Positions 33,864 through 48,800 of a DNA stretch of 64,000 bases are shown here, in pieces. A program made the translations under genes and the position numbers. The notes under the pieces are model-generated. The model saw only the letters and a program-made list of their open reading frames with translations, did no database searches and had not been told where the DNA came from. The stretch comes from Mycteria americana. Its lineage: Eukaryota > Chordata > Aves > Ciconiiformes > Ciconiidae. The number at the start of each line of letters is the position of its first letter. Position 1 is the stretch's first letter. The stretch is from assembly GCF_035582795.1 (NCBI RefSeq), contig NC_134365.1, forward strand, positions 78,039,635 to 78,103,634, read 5' to 3'.

Positions 33864-36800
33864 GTGAGTTCGCCCGCGCGGAGGGGGGAAGGAAAGCGTA
33901 CCCGACCGCCGTGACTGGCAGCAGCTTCCCTTCCCTTCCCTGCCCCGTCCCGTCCCGTCCCTCCGCGGGAAGCTGCGGTGGGAGCGGGCGGCGGCTGCGG
34001 GGCAGAAGCCCCCTTTGTTCGCCAGCCCCGCGGCGGGGGCAGCGCCCTGGGGAGGGGGCCGCGGGCGGGGCGGTGTGCCTGCTCCCTGCCCCCGCGGCGG
34101 CTGCAGCCCCGGCGGGGAACGGGGCCTCGCCCACCTCAGCCCGGCTGGGGGGCGGCGGGAGGGCGCTTCGTGCGCCCCGCGGGACCCGGGCGCCGCGGGC
34201 GGGCGGTGGGGGCGGTTGCAGCGGGGGGCTGCCGGGAGGTGCCTGCGCTTCCCGCCGCACGCCGGCGTGGGGTGGCCGTTCGTCGGGCGCGCCTCACGGC
34301 CGGCTGCGGGCTTGGCCGCTCGCACCTCCGCTTCCCGGCTCCCCTTTTCGTACATCCGCCCGCAGCTGGGAAGGGAACCCCAGAACGCGCTTTCTGCTGT
34401 AAAATAAACTTCTGGTGACCAAGGAGACTGTGGGCATCGTTGTTTCTCGTCGGAGAGTTGAGGAAGCCGCGAGGGAACGATTAAATCCACCCGTGTTTCA
34501 TTCCAGGCCGGCTTCATCCATAGGCTTTAAGTTGGCATAGAGGCTTTGCCCAGAGTGTTTTTCATAACCAAATATATTCAGCAAAACCACCTGTCCCTTG
34601 AGCACCAGGATTTTGCATGGGTACGTTTACACTGGGGTACACCAAATGTGTTCGTTTGGGATGTTACCTAACCCTAACCCAGCCAGGTAGGGAAGTGTTA
34701 GCGTCTGCCTTCGGTGCAGGGAGCCTGGAGAAGCTCCCTCAGCCTGAGCCCAGCGGACCGGCACCCACGTCGGGGTGGCTCAGCCCCCGCTGCTCACCCA
34801 CCCCTGCCGCTGCATGGGGCAGACGCCTCTGCCCAGACCCGCCTTGGCACAGCACCCCTGGCACGGCCTTCTCGCGTGGGCACGCGTGCGAGGCGTTCTC
34901 ACAGCGGTCTGCTTACACCAGAGGCTGTGCGGAGATAGCACTGTTTACTCTCAAGCAACACGACTCTTTTTGTTGTTGTTGTAGATAGGGAGGCGGTGTC
35001 TTGCCGCTAGACTTGATAAAGATGGTCCAGCCCTGTACACACAAAGTGTACCTTTCTCTTGAGCGGTGGCTCCTCTGAGGATGGTGTACTCTGTCCTCCT
35101 CTGCTTCCCCGACTGACCAAATACTGGCTTCCACGGAGAAACTCTTCCTCTGCGGAATCCCCAGACTGCTGCCATCTGCTAGCAGGAAATCTGGGTGTCC
35201 TTGCCTTGCGGTTTAATGCAATTTTCACTTTCTGGCTGGTTAAAACTGGCCTTGGTTTTGTTCTAGTGTCTGATGGGTGTAGGGTAGGGACATAATTCGA
35301 GTTTCAGCCTCCTTTCAGCTGGCTTTTGAGCGAGCACATGTTTTACCCATATTGAGTCTATTAATTGCCAGCGACATTTAAAAGGCAGCTTTTTAATATT
35401 TAAAATTAAAATATTTGGCCTCAAAACCTGGATCAAGGAAATTGCTTCCTTTTCCTTCTCCTGGCTGTTTTGGTGTGGCTTGCTGGTATTTCCTTTATTA
35501 TCTATTTTTAATCAAGTTTCTCCAGCGCGGTTCTGCTGAGGAGCAGCAGAAGTGGTCATGCCTTCCTGATGATCTCATTTGCTTCCGAAGGAAGATGGTA
35601 GAGAAAACTCATCTCCAGCGGGGGATGCCGACGGAACGCTCCAGTAGACTGTATTTCGTTCAAAGGTGACTTCTAAGCTTAAACAGGTTGGCAGTGTCCC
35701 TTCTTAAATGAGGAATTTCAGCATCGCTAGGCGGTGTTTTTGAGGTGACTGCTTTCAGCAGGGGCCACCCGCTCGTTTTGTCCATTCTTTTGCCTGCTCT
35801 TGTGGCCGCAGCTCCTCTTGGCGGTGGAAGGGCCCGTTTTGGTTACCGCCCTCGGTACTTAGTGGGGAGCCACAGCTGCAGTAATGTAAAGGACAGCGGT
35901 CACGCTCCTGTCAGTGCGATGGGGAGGAAACTGAAACGTGACGCAGCTTTTAGTTTGAGTATTCTTTCCAGCCTGAAAATGTGAAGGGAGGAAAGACTGT
36001 CTGCAAGCCCGTGGAGCCACCCGTTGGGTGTGAGACGCTGTGGTGCTGCAGGCGGCTTTGGCCCTTCGCTGTAAGGGAAAACGGCTTATTACCCTTTTAC
36101 GTTTTGCACTTTCTTTGTGGGGTATCTCTCAAATGCAGGCTGTCCAGACCATGGCTGTGAAACTGGAGGGGGCCAAGGGCTAAGCAGTGATGAGGTGGTG
36201 GGGTGGGGTCCACACCAGAGAGGCTGCTCCATGGCTTGTGGTAGGACCTGGGCAGCCACAGGAGCAAATTTCAGGGCTAGAAACTAAATCTTTGTGAGTG
36301 TGAAGCAGAAGTAAATTGGAAGCTCATCTGAGTGGCGTTCCTTGAATGAGTTGATAGACCATACAGGAGCCATGTGGTCAACTTTCCCTGTGTGCTTGGG
36401 AACTGCTCTGCCATGGCGGTTTTCCTCCCTTCCGGCGGTTTCTGCTGGTTTTCTCTGAGGGAACCAGCAGAGGTCAGAGTGATATTCCCAGAGTAAATAT
36501 TGCCCTCTCCACCAACTACTCTCCACAACAGCAAATTGAAATGTTGGCTGCTGATTTGCCACAACCAAAAATCATTCTTGCCTCCTCTCCCTCTAACAGC
36601 ATGACAAGCAAGCAAGCCAGAGAGCTCTTTATATGTACTTCTTGCTTTCACTGCCTGTCTTTTGTATCGTAGCGTAAATACGGGCCTGCTGTCACCACCT
36701 CAGCTGCATTCATACAATGACCTTTAGCCTGGTCTGTGCAAGAGTTGTAATCCAGTTGTATTAATCCTTTTCGTCTTCGTGCACAATTTCTGAGCCATGC

Positions 36801-39800
36801 AGCTCAGAGATCCGTACAATGACACTGGAAAAGTTTTTGTTGCTTACTTAGGCAGTTTTCTTTTTTTTAATCGTGGGTGGCAGCCATGTCATAAATAACC
36901 ATAATGTGTGGCTACCAACCCATCAGCAACTAAATTTAAATATTTTTTTGGCTAACTACTTTATAACATGCTGCAAGCTATTTTTAGAGAGGTTATATTG
37001 GGAGAGGAGTGTTCATTAGGCTTATCAAAGCGGCCAGTGTAAGCTCATACCATTGTTTTCTGACAGGAGGGTAAATAAGGTTCCTAGGTACGCTGGTGAT
37101 AGTCACTGTGGCAGTATTCAAACTATTTACCATAGCATGTAAACAGCTTTGCTGCTGCTCTTGCTTTAGCAGTATGGCGTGACATAGTGCTTTGTAAATG
37201 GGTGCCGCTAAGTGAGGTAGGGTTAAGATTTCAGGTCAAATTTTTCAACATTTTAAGTCAAATTCTGTAGGTTGCTTAACTGTTTGAGGAAGCCCTTGGA
37301 TTTCTACCTCAAACCTCTGCTTTACACTATTACACCTTATATTTACATTTCTGAATTTTTATGGCTGAACTGATGTCTTAGGCAGCCGTGACTTAAAAGA
37401 GACAGCAGCCACTGTTGCTCATGGGGAAGCCGTTTTTACCCTGGTTTCCTATGGAAGGACGGGGTGGGTGATCTCACTGTCTCTTTGGCTCCTCCCTTCC
37501 TCTTCCTTCCCAGGAATATTTTTAACCCATAGTTTGTCTAAAAATGCCCCTGAGAGAAAACTGCCGCACTTAAGGATTATTAAATGACTGCAGGTTGTGT
37601 TAAAAAGGGTGACCATTGAGTATAGAAAGACCTCAGTGGAGCCCCACTGCAGGAGAACCTGCAAATGTGCTCAACCCTTACATGCTACTAGAGAGCGCAG
37701 GTGGGAGGGAAACAGCTGGAGGAAGGACACGTCTATGGGAAGAGCACTGCGTTCTTAAATGTTACAATCAGTCATGACACACATCCTTAGAAAAGCGGGA
37801 TGTGTTTGTTCCAGTGCTCGTGCGACCCCTTGGTTTATACCCGCCCCCCTCCCCTCCCATTAGGCTATGTGGAAATCTGCAAAAATCTAAGTTTGCCTGA
37901 TGTTTCTGCGACATGATTCTGTCTTGGTGTATCTTGGGCTTTCAAGATGTGCCACATCTGTAATGTGGTTACTAAATTTTAGCACATCTGTTCAGGAGCT
38001 CCAAAATCTGCTTTAAATACCTTGGGAAACTATTGGGGTGCTGGCAGGGCCCATAGCAGGATACAGTTTGTAAGCTGGATGATCCCTTAGCTTCTTTTCA
38101 GACCCTGTAAAAGATAGTGTTTCAGATAGTGCTGTGTTTCATCTCCATCTGTAAAAGGAACTTAAAAAAAAAAATCTCCCCTTTCCTGTCGGTCAGTGAT
38201 GTCTTTGTACTGAAATAAAGGAGGGGGTTTGCTGCAAGCTTCGCTCCTTGCCTACTTGCAAAGCTTTGTTTTCTTTTCCTCATAATACACTGTATGAAAG
38301 ATCTGGGCAGCAGGTGTTTGGCTAAATAAACCATCTATTATTGTATCTGTGTATGTGTGTATATATATAGCCTATATGGAGGAGTCAGTGAGAGAAATAC
38401 AACAGACATAATTGCTTAGTGTTGTTTCCCAGTGACACGATGGAGGGTGGGCATAGCGGTGAGGAGACTGCTCCAGAAAAGAGCAATTTATTGTGTCTGA
38501 TGAAATCAATAGGAAGGAGGGAAAGAAGGGGAGAGATGACAGTGCTACAGAGGGCAGAATTATTGCAACAGCAGCTGAATAATATGAAGGTTTTATGCAT
38601 ATCAAGGGAGCTTAAAATATTGTTCTTGGGGTCTGTGGCTCAGCGTAACAGTGAGATGGTGTGGCTGTGAAAAGCGTGCTGTTGCATTTGCCTGCGGGCA
38701 CACTAATTTGGTAAATAGCTTGGTAGACGCGTGTTTCGCTAGATGGCAAGGTTCTTCTCCCAGAGAAAGGTGGCAGTTGTTGCCTCTATTTTGCAGGGAG
38801 AAAAGCTGGAGGGTGAGGAAGTGATTTGTTCAAGGTCATCTGGCAAGGCAGTGACAAAGCCAGGGACAGAAACTGTATTTCCTGAGTCCTCTCTGGTGCC
38901 GTGATCCTTAGGCAAAGGCACTGCATAATCTGCCCGTTTCCCACAGCTCTACATATGCTAAAACCCATCTCCAAATTGTTCAGGTGGGACTGCTTGTACT
39001 GCCCGATCCACTTTGGCTTTCTGGAGGGAAGAACGTGAGGAAATAAGCTCAACAGCAGAATTACATTGGAGAAAACAGTTTCTTTATCATTCCTTTGAAA
39101 CTGATGGGCCTGCTTGTGCGGGCCTGCTTGCTCTCTGTAGGGAAAAGAGGTTCAAAACCAGATCTACTTCATTGCCTTTGTATTGATGAGCACATCTCAA
39201 GTCTGTAAGGCATTGCCTTCAACACAACAGGACAGGAGAATTGGACTTGCTTAGAAAATGGATCTCATCCTTCATTTGAATATGGTATACTGAAAATAGT
39301 TAAAATCTCTTTTTCATGCCATCTGTTATGCAGTGTCCAGAGGTGTATCTGTGTAAACAGACTGCAAAAAATTTAACTTCTCTGTCTCAGTGTGCTCCAC
39401 CTTTGCTTTAGCCACTGCCTAGTGGCTGCTTGAGACTTCTAACGTGTATTTAGCTTTAAAACGATGCTGAAAGATGCCTGTTCAAGAGATCCTAAAAAGA
39501 TATAAAGCTGTAAGGCACGCTTAACTCTACCTTCATTCACCTTGCAGGTGGCACTCATGTTGGTGGTATTATTCATGCCCGGGATTTGTCCCGCTCACAA
39601 CCATTCCTGGCCATTGCAGATTGTGTTTCATGCTGGCTGTGCCCGTGTGTCCTACTTTATGAATTGGCACTGGTGGAGTAATTGCTCTAACCCCTCTGAT
39701 GTGGAAGAACTGGGACTTGGGCATTCACCTGGTGCCTAGAAAGGTCAGGATGGAGGTGTGCTACTGATGTGGTGCCTGCATTCTAGCTTTTGTCCTGAGG

Positions 39801-42800
39801 TATGTCTGCATTTCTAAGTAGCAGTGAAGTGCCAGGTAACTGGCAGGGTGCTGGCTAGTCTTGCGGTATTTCTCACCCAACAGGAGAATTCATGAGCAAA
39901 TCTGCTTCTCACAGATCCTTGAGGTGCAATGTGAGATAAGCTTCAACTGGTTGCTTCTTACTGTCTCCTGATCTCATACTCAATGTATTTTTAAGGCTCT
40001 TCCTTTCAATAGACTGGTGTGGGAGCTTGCCCCCATCTTAACTTACTTTCCATGCTCATAGTATGTGGCAGTGAATTCTTAGATGGAGAGACAAACACAA
40101 AGTTTGTAGGGTCTAATTCTGTGATCCTGGTTCACACAAGTACATTTGCTGCAGTCTGAGAGGATACTTGGCTGGGGAAGCATGTTTGTGCATTGTAATG
40201 GGCTACTGCTGCTGAAATATTCAAACAGAAGATGAGTTGGGTGCTGGTTAAGCAGAATTACTTGCTTTTTAAGAGAGGAATTTGCATATAATTATATTGA
40301 AGCTACATACTGTTCCAGATTTGTGTATATATCCATAGAAAGACTGTGCAGACATATGCAAATTCAGGTTGAATTTATTATCCTTTCTACTACTAATTTA
40401 AACAGAGACCTAAATTTCCAGTTGGAACCTGTGTAGCCTAATTGCTGAGTTTCTTCTGTAGGGCTCGGCATACCTCTGACCAGGTCTGGTTTCAGTCTTG
40501 CTAGAGCAGTGCCAGTTTGGGTTCTGACACTGTGTTCTATTCTGGCAAAAGCTGTACTGTGGATACAGCTTGTGTCAATGTCTCAACTGAAATTAACTTT
40601 ACATGCACAGGAATCGTCCTTTTAATAGTGTCATAAACCCCATATTTTTCTCCTGTAACTGCAGCTAGGCTAGGATGGTTCGCCCAACGCAGCTTTAGGC
40701 ACAGTGTCTTGGTGAGACAATAGAGTTTTGAATCACAGCTGAAAGTTTTCTTCCAGACAGGATGCAGCAAGATACACGAAATAGCTCTGTAGCTCTTCAG
40801 TAGTGGATTGAAGAAAGTGACTTGCTTTTGTTCAAGAAAAACAGACATTTTAAAGTTGTTTTATTTTCAGAGTTGCAATCATTAAAATAAGATTCATTGT
40901 AAGAACACTGTTATGTTTCATCATAAAACCTTAGCAAGGTGGTTATCAACACTTCTAATTTTCCAAAACCAGATTTCAAATTTCTTAAGAATACTAATGC
41001 ATTTTTGGAAATAATACACTAATAATTTGGAAAGGGACTCCTTTTCTCCTTAAAGTCTACTTTTACTTAAAAGCGATTGTTCAATGATACCTGTTTTAAT
41101 TTCTTCTAAAGGATTTGTTAATGCTAACATCTTGGGAGAGACTTCTAGAAGCTGGCATCTGGCTGTTTCTGTTTCGAGGAGCATATGGGTGAGCCCTGTT
41201 GTGAGACTTCGATGTGTGGAGGGCTGCACGTGGACTTGATATGAAAGGGGGGAGCTGCAAAGTCACGACTTCATGCAAAGTCTGTGCAGATACTCTCTGC
41301 TGGATGGTGTGAAGCGGGGATTCTTGGTCCCACTGGTGTGCAGGGAGATTAGGATGTGTTCTGCAATGCATTATCACAAATGCATTAATCATATTGACTT
41401 AAATGCTTGTGTTTTCAAGAGTTGTGATACTTAGATCTCTTTATTAATATAAATGCATCCGACTGATTTGCACGTCGGCAATGCAGGAGTCCAGAAGATT
41501 TAGTATAGTTACATGTAACAGTGCTAAATGTCTTTTTATGTACTTCAAGAACTGTTACAGGCCAGCTGATCCGAAAACAGATGAAGCTGGTGGAGTTTTC
41601 CAGTGCACTGCTTTGAGCTTTGGATCATACTTTGATGTTAGGAGATTTGGGAGATTAGCTGGCAAGTTCTTTCCATTGTGAAAGCATGTCAGAACAACTT
41701 GTTGCTAAGGGATCCAGGGTTATGTGGTCTGTGGCAAGACCAGCGCAAGGCAGGGTCTGCTAAGTTGCAGGAATTGGTGTTTCAGCAGTTACAGCTTTGC
41801 TGTTCAACTGGGAAGGAAATTTAGTGTGTGTACCCTATGCATACATGTGTCATGGACACAGCTGAGGAGATTCAAGTTTGTAGCTGTGGAAGTGCCAGTG
41901 TAGCTGGTACTTCAGAGCTGCTCAAGAGGGATTTGGATGCCAAATTGCTGTTAGTTTTCAAAGGGAGTCGAGTGTACAAATCTCTTGGGCACCACTAGAA
42001 ATCTTGGCCTGCAAATACGCACCTGAGAGGTTGTCTGTGTCAGGGTTCCTGGGACATGATGTCATGACAGGAACATCGTACAGAGACACTGACATATGCG
42101 ATAAGGAGGAGTTTTCTGCCTCACCTCTAACATCATCTGTTTGTGATCCTTGTCACCCTTGCTGCTGCTGGTAATGCAGGAGGCTCTGTGGGTGCATTCT
42201 TCACCCTGAAGTCTTGTTCCCTTTTCAGCATTTTCAGTCTGTCCATGTTCTTATGCCGGTGGGGCAAGGTCTTCACTGCAGCAGCAGGCTAAGGACCAGC
42301 CCTCAAACTCCTCACAGTTGTTTCAGGAGACCTGGAGGCCAGCAAGAAAGAAGGAAGGGAAGCCTTGTTTCCCGAAGGCTTCTCCTTGTGCTGACCTTTG
42401 CTCATTATAGCAATCATGACTTCAGCAAACATCCAGGTGCTTTGAACTAACGGGATCTGGGTATTTTGTTGCAGAAGCCAGCTACTTGAAAGTCAACCAG
42501 GTGGCTACAGAGAAAGATCTGACCTGTGCCAGTGCCTGGACCTGACTGATGGCACGGGCTCTGTCCTGGTTAGCTCTCATGATGTCCACATGCCTTACTC
42601 TGCACAGGCCTCTAATTGAGCTCTTCTGCATGGTGACTTTGGTAGTTGCTTATCTCCTCCCTCGTACGTCCTCTGCCTGCTCTGTGAAACGTGTTATATA
42701 TGTGCATTGTCACTGATGAAGCTTAGTTTTTTCCTCAGGGCACAGCAAAATCAACTGATGCTGCTGTCAGAGTTGTTTACTCTAACTTGCAAAGTATGCG

Positions 42801-45800
42801 CGTCTGCGGCAGGTTTTTCCTGGGGTCTGTATGGCATATGTGGACTGGCCCTTTCCTTTACGTGCCGTCCTGGCGGCTGCGGTGTACCTGCCTCTGGTTG
42901 TTGCCATAGGCTGCATCGGCAGTTCTCGCTCTGGGCTGAGGGGTGGGCGGTGGAGGGAAGTGTGGCATGTGTTGTGAGGAGGAGGAGGGTGGTGGAAGGG
43001 AAGGAGGGGCAGGGTGAGCAGTGGGAGAGCCCTGCTTTTCAGGGGGCTCTTCCAGGCTGTCCTCAGGAGGAGCGCTGGATCGTGGGACCTCTGCTGCAGG
43101 ACAGGCAGCTCGGTGGTGGTGTGTGCTGTCCCCACCATCGCAGGAGGGGCTGTGTGCGGGGGATCTAAACCAGCAGTTCTTGCGTGGGTGACAGTGACCC
43201 CCGTTTATCTTTGGGGGTGGGCTGAGCATGGAGGGGAAGTGGGAACAGGAACCTTTGTGTTGCACAACTAATAGGTCAGTGGCCAAGTGATCTCTCCAGG
43301 GTGAAGCATGTTCTGCTCAGGTATAGATTTCCTAATTTGTACTCTTCTGTTGGCCAAGTAAAACGCTGCAATCCAGAATTCGTGACTTCTGTTGTGTATG
43401 TGTAGTTTAGCTGGAAAAGTGTTATGGCTAACATATGTGGTTTCAGGGTTTTGTAATTTGAATCCGGTTAAGTCTTGCTCTGAAAACCAGATGTGGGGAG
43501 AACATGCACACCTGGCAGCGTGTACTGGCTGAGAGCAGTGGCTCCGTACTCTTCGGGCCCTTAAATCACTGTCACTTCCTCACGGAGCAACATATATCCG
43601 CACGATGAAGCTTCTAATTATAAATCCTGTACACACAATTTGTTTCCATGCACCCGCTGCAGACCCCTCTCTGGAGCCCTTAGGCTGAGAGGGGAGGCCA
43701 TGGGACGGGATTCTGGTTTTGGCTTTGCTAGTGGCGAGCAACAGGGTCTTTGGGAATTCAGTTTTGCCTCTCAGTGATTGTTTCTCCAAGTTAAAGAAGG
43801 CTTCTTTATAAGCCCCGAGACCTGTCTGGTGATCAGATATAAACTCTTATAAAATCTCTTTTCAATGTATGCTGCATTTTGGTTATAAAACAAGCAAGCT
43901 GTTCTGGCTCCTGGAATTCCGGTTCCTTCTTTAGTACTTCTTTCATTGCGTGGTTGAACCATAATGAAATCCACTGAAAAAAGAAATAGTATATTTTCCA
44001 TTATAGCTGCCATATGGCCTTATTGCTAATTTTTAATTAGCTGAGATGGTTGCATACACAATTTATTTGGAGTAAGGAAGGAGACTGAGAGAGCTGGATG
44101 AGGAGTGCTATTCTGATGTCGGTATAGAGGCACGGTGTCTTTTTTACTGTCTTTAAATAGAAAAATGTGTAATCCTCAGAAAGTGTCTTTCCACTAGGTC
44201 TGTTTAGCAGATGTATGCATGTGTGTTATTAAACAGATGCAGACACTTCTGTCATTTTAAAATAGCATGGTGGTGTTTGCTCTCTGGCTTGCCTAGTCCA
44301 GCAGATGGATTTAGAGGCTTTGTAAAATTGACAGGATTTTCTTCAGAAATGGTAGAATAGGAGAAAGTACCAAGGCGTCCAGGCTTGCATTTTCTGCTTA
44401 ATATTTCTCCTCGGGAACAGGGTTATAAAATTGTTCCTCGGGATTACTGTTTGCCTTCTTCCCTGTGTATGGCTCCCAGTATTGTTACAGTGAATTGGTT
44501 CCATTGGAAAATTAGGCAGGCTGCAAGAATGCTAATGCTATAGATATATCTTGGATCTGTACTGAATTTGGTCTGACAGGGATCTTGACTCTCTAATTAG
44601 GTAATTAAATAAGCGTGTATAATGGAGCCCTATCATTGGGAAACTGGATTTTAATGGGGTGCAGGATGTCACGCTCCAAATGGTCCTGCTGTGCCAGGAG
44701 CAAACCAGATCTGCTGCCTGTATAGCAGATCTGATGCTGTCTGCCACACAAACGGATAGGGTTTTTTTTACATGTGAAAGGGGAGAAGCAGTCATGACTG
44801 ACCTCATCTAATGTGGCAATAGCCCAGCTTCAAGCTGGACCTTGGCAGGTCCTTCCAAGCAACATTTCTCTGATTCTGTGGAGCTGGGTTTTTTGAGGGT
44901 CCCTCATCAGGGAGAGAGACAGATGGTAATGGGAAGGGAAGAGTGACTGGCCTTAGTATCCACGCTCTGCTGTATGGTTGAAGGAGAAAGGTATATATTT
45001 GTTTCCATGACGTATCTGGGATAACTGGCTACTTGTGAGTTTTTCTTCTGACTGCTCATACAGATTCAGACTCATAGTTTCCCTCTTGACCACTTATGAT
45101 GTGCTTAATTAGACTGCTGTCTTGAAAATGCCTGCTTTTACTGCAGCACTGCAGCTGTAGCTGCATTAACACAGTGAGGGGCCACAGTTTAAATCATCAC
45201 CTTGGTTCCTCAGTATCATTTAGCTTCATATCATTTAGTTTAAAAAACTAAACTGTGGTGGCTGTTGCTCTGCTGACATCAGTAGTAAGAGCAGTAAGAA
45301 AGCTAGGGAGCTATGCTTGACCAAGCCATGACTCTGACATTTAAGGTGTTTGTTTGTTGTATACTGTCTTTCCAACTGTATGTTTCCGATCCCTTAATTC
45401 CTGTCATTTACATGTTAACAAACAGATGACAGGTACCAACATTTGCCAGACTAGTTCAGCACCTGGTGAAAAGCCTTTCTCCGTCAGCTCTTTAACCAAG
45501 GGGGAACACGTGTGGATTTTCTTTTCTGTGGACAAACTCGTAAAACAAATTGTAATTTTTAGTGAGTGACTTTCTTCCCATGAATGGCACTACGTGCAGA
45601 TGCCGTACCGCCCAGAATCTTGGCAGAAGGCATCCTCGCTGGCTTCCTTCACTTGCTAAACAAATGTGCTGTTGATCCAGTGGTTGGTAAGAGGTTTCTC
45701 CAAGAATGCAAGCACAATTACTTTGAAACTGTCTGAGCTGGGGAATTCCACTTTTGTAGTGAATGCACAGGAGAGGGGCACTGTTGTTCCAGGGAGGCTG

Positions 45801-48800
45801 AGTAATTTGGCGTGTCGCGGCGAAGCTGGCCAGATGATTCTGTGGAGCCCTATTGCGAGTGTGAAGGATTTCATATGTGTTACGTTGGAAGACTAAAAAC
45901 AAAGTAACTACTCCTTGTGCAAGGAAAGGGGGAAAAAGGTCCTCATGGCTGCCTGTGGCACTGCCCCTGTGTCGTGTGATCTGTTTGTCTTGTGGTCTGT
46001 CCTGGGATGTGTCCTCTTTAACATTTTCATCAATTACCTGGAGGAGGTGATGGAGTGCAAGCTTGTACAGTTTGCAAACTCGGTGACCAGCTGATACACT
46101 TGAGGGCAGGGCTGCCATTCAGGGAGACGTCGACAGGCAGGAGAAATGGGCTGAGGGGAACCTTCTGAAATCCAACAAGAACAAGTGAAAGGCCCTGCAC
46201 TGGGGAAAGAAGAGCCCGCTGCAATGATACGGGCTGGAGGCTGCCGGCCTGGGCGCAGCTCTGCTGGAAAGGCCCTGGGGGCCCTGGTGGGCAGCGAGCT
46301 GACCACGGGCCAGCAGTGTGCCATTGCTGTGAAGAAGGCCAACAATATCCTGGGCTGTATTAACAGAAGTACAGCCAGTAGATTGAGCAAAGTGATTATC
46401 CCCTCTACTCAGCACTCCTTAGATCCCAGCTGATACACAATGTCCAGTTTTGGCCTCCTCAATATAGAAAAGACATGGCTAAACTGGAGCACCTTCAGCG
46501 GTGGGCCACCAGGATGGCGGCTGGAGCACTTGTCCTGTGAGGAGAGCTGGGCTTGTTCAGCCTATGGAAGAGACGGCTTCAGGGCTGTCTTTAATAAAGC
46601 AGTCTGCTGATACCTATGAGGAGATTATTGAGAAGGTGGAGCCAGGTTCTTCACTGTTGTGCGTAGCAGAGGAGAGAGACAACAGGTATAAACTGAAACG
46701 AATGAGGTTCAGTCTGGACAAAGGGAGAAACTTTTTCATGCTCTGAAGCAGTGGGACAGGATGCCTAGAGAGTTTGTGCAGCCTCTGCTCTTGGAGGTTT
46801 TAAGACATGACACGATAAAGCCCTGAGCAACCTGGTCTCATCTCAGAGCTGACTCTGCTTTGAGGAAGAGGTTCAGCTAGAGACCTCCAGAGGTCCTTTC
46901 CACCCTGAATTATCCAATGATCTTATGTGGCTCCCTGACAGCTTACACCCTTCAAAGGCTGGAGTAAGGACATTTCTTAAACAGCATGAAGTCTGTGGAT
47001 TAATGATTTATGAGCATGTGAATACAAGGGTATGCAGTGGAACTGTGCTTCTCATTGGGGCCCTTTTATCGGTTTTGCACTGAGGTACTAGTAGGAGTAC
47101 AGTTTTTTTCTGTCTTTTTTGCCTGTCTAACCTTTTAGTGAGGAGGAAGGCACAGATTCCACTGGGCTGCTGCTCTGGCTGCTTCTTCGGTGAGGGTGAG
47201 TTGGAGGGGCTGTGTAGTTAGAAAGCTGTTTTGGGACTCACCAGTAGCTGAGCTTGAAAGTCTCTAAGATGTCTAGCCCCACTGAAACACCACCTTGTCT
47301 AGCTCATAGGACCTGGTATCATCAGCTCAGAGGTTTTAAAAGAGACCACAGAAAGCTAGAACTGCAAATCGTGTAAAACTTTGGTGTGCTGACTAAGTAA
47401 ACAGATAATAACAGCTGCAGGTCTTTTTGATGCTTGGTGAAATGTGACGTTTTCTTGTGTTTTGGACTTGTTTTGATTTGATTCTTGGGCTGGCTGTTGT
47501 TTCATGATTGCATTTTGTTATCCCTTGAGGGCTGTGTTTGGGAGACTGGACTGGCATGGCAGTCGGAGGCCTGGGCTCCGCTCTTTCTACATGGTCTTCA
47601 GCAGCTCCGTTAGGACATACATGGTAGTGTCTATTTCTTACTTAAACCTGGCAGAGTTAAACATCTGAATGATTTTATGGCAGCTGCTATCTTCACTGTA
47701 CCTTTCCCTTGTGGACTGGTTTTTATCTGACCGTGAGCTCTGAGTTCCAGACTTTTTTTTACTGTGAGGTCTGTAGTGCTTATCACTGAAGTGCTTGTCT
47801 TGGCAGGCTCTTCTGGTGCTCAAAGCAACAAGTAAAATAATTTTCCACATATGACTTGTCTGGAAACCATTGAGAAAACTTCTTTGTATTTTGCAGCGTC
47901 TGCTTGTATGGTGAGATATTTCAGTTCATTTTCAATACACTGCTTTACTGCCCTGGATGCAGGTGGGACATAGGAAAGGTAGAGCTGAGTATATGGTACT
48001 CTGAAAATTGTGTGTTGAGTGTTTAGGTTAAAGCTTCTAGTCTGAAGCACTGCCTATCCCTCCATTGGTCCTGCGCTCTGTTAAACTGAAAACTAGTATT
48101 TACTAGAAAACCCTCAACATGTGTGTTGCAAATATAGTTGCTATATATGAGTGTTTCTCAGCATTTTCCTTGTCTTCTGGGTGACATTTGGGCAACTCCA
48201 GCGATTAGGCACGTGCACTTTTTGTGGCTTGCAGAATCGTTTATCTCGGCTTACTCTTCCTGTAGAATAATGTTACACAAGCAAAAAAGTTTCTTTTTTT
48301 GAATTGCAAGTCATAGCTGTAGCCTCCTTTCCATTTGCGTGAAGTTGGTTTGTTGAGCTCTGTACTATCAGCTGGAGAAGACGGTGCCTTTCTGTTACTT
48401 CTTGTGCTCACCTGCCATCACTGCCTTCAGAAGTGAGTCTGTTACTCTGTACTTCTCTTGACATGTTCAGAAGAATGAGCAACATCAAATGTTTTCATAT
48501 TTGCACAGTAGACTGCTTTTGGTGGTGGTTGTTAACCTTTTCGTGCCTTTGCAAAGGGGGACGAAAGATATGGGGAAAGCAGTAAGATGAAGCAGGTAGA
48601 ACTGCTTGGGCTGTTAATTAGCTGAGGGGTTTCGTTTGAGTACCTACAAATGAAGCGTCAAACCATGAGAAGGAAGTGGAAAGAAGTTGGTGGAGGGATG
48701 GAAACCAGCTCAGCTGTAAAGCGCATTACCACGAGCCGCAGTAGTGACTGTTTTGATGCCGAGTGTTCTGCTTGATAAAGTTTGCACAGTTAGATTTGTA

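Larger units (their letters stand above)
33060..34400 (+). promoter_or_regulatory. CpG island and promoter of PARVB
   Basis: Very GC- and CpG-rich DNA surrounding the PARVB first coding exon, with no obvious TATA box. Long open frames on both strands here (up to about 280 codons) are composition artefacts: they differ between frames and none resembles a known family except the PARVB exon. Confidence 0.85.

Noticed and set aside
33409-34517. Minus-strand open frames of 279-283 codons over the PARVB CpG island
   Set aside because: Several frames on both strands are open at once, as expected from CpG-rich DNA; only the plus frame with PARVB exon 1 matches a protein.
34667-34680. Two and a half copies of the vertebrate telomere unit CCCTAA
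   Set aside because: Too short to be an interstitial telomeric site; expected occasionally by chance.
40105-40190. Possible further copy of an ancient amniote repeat
   Set aside because: Only TCTAATTCTGTGATCCT-like wording is visible and the rest is too degenerate.
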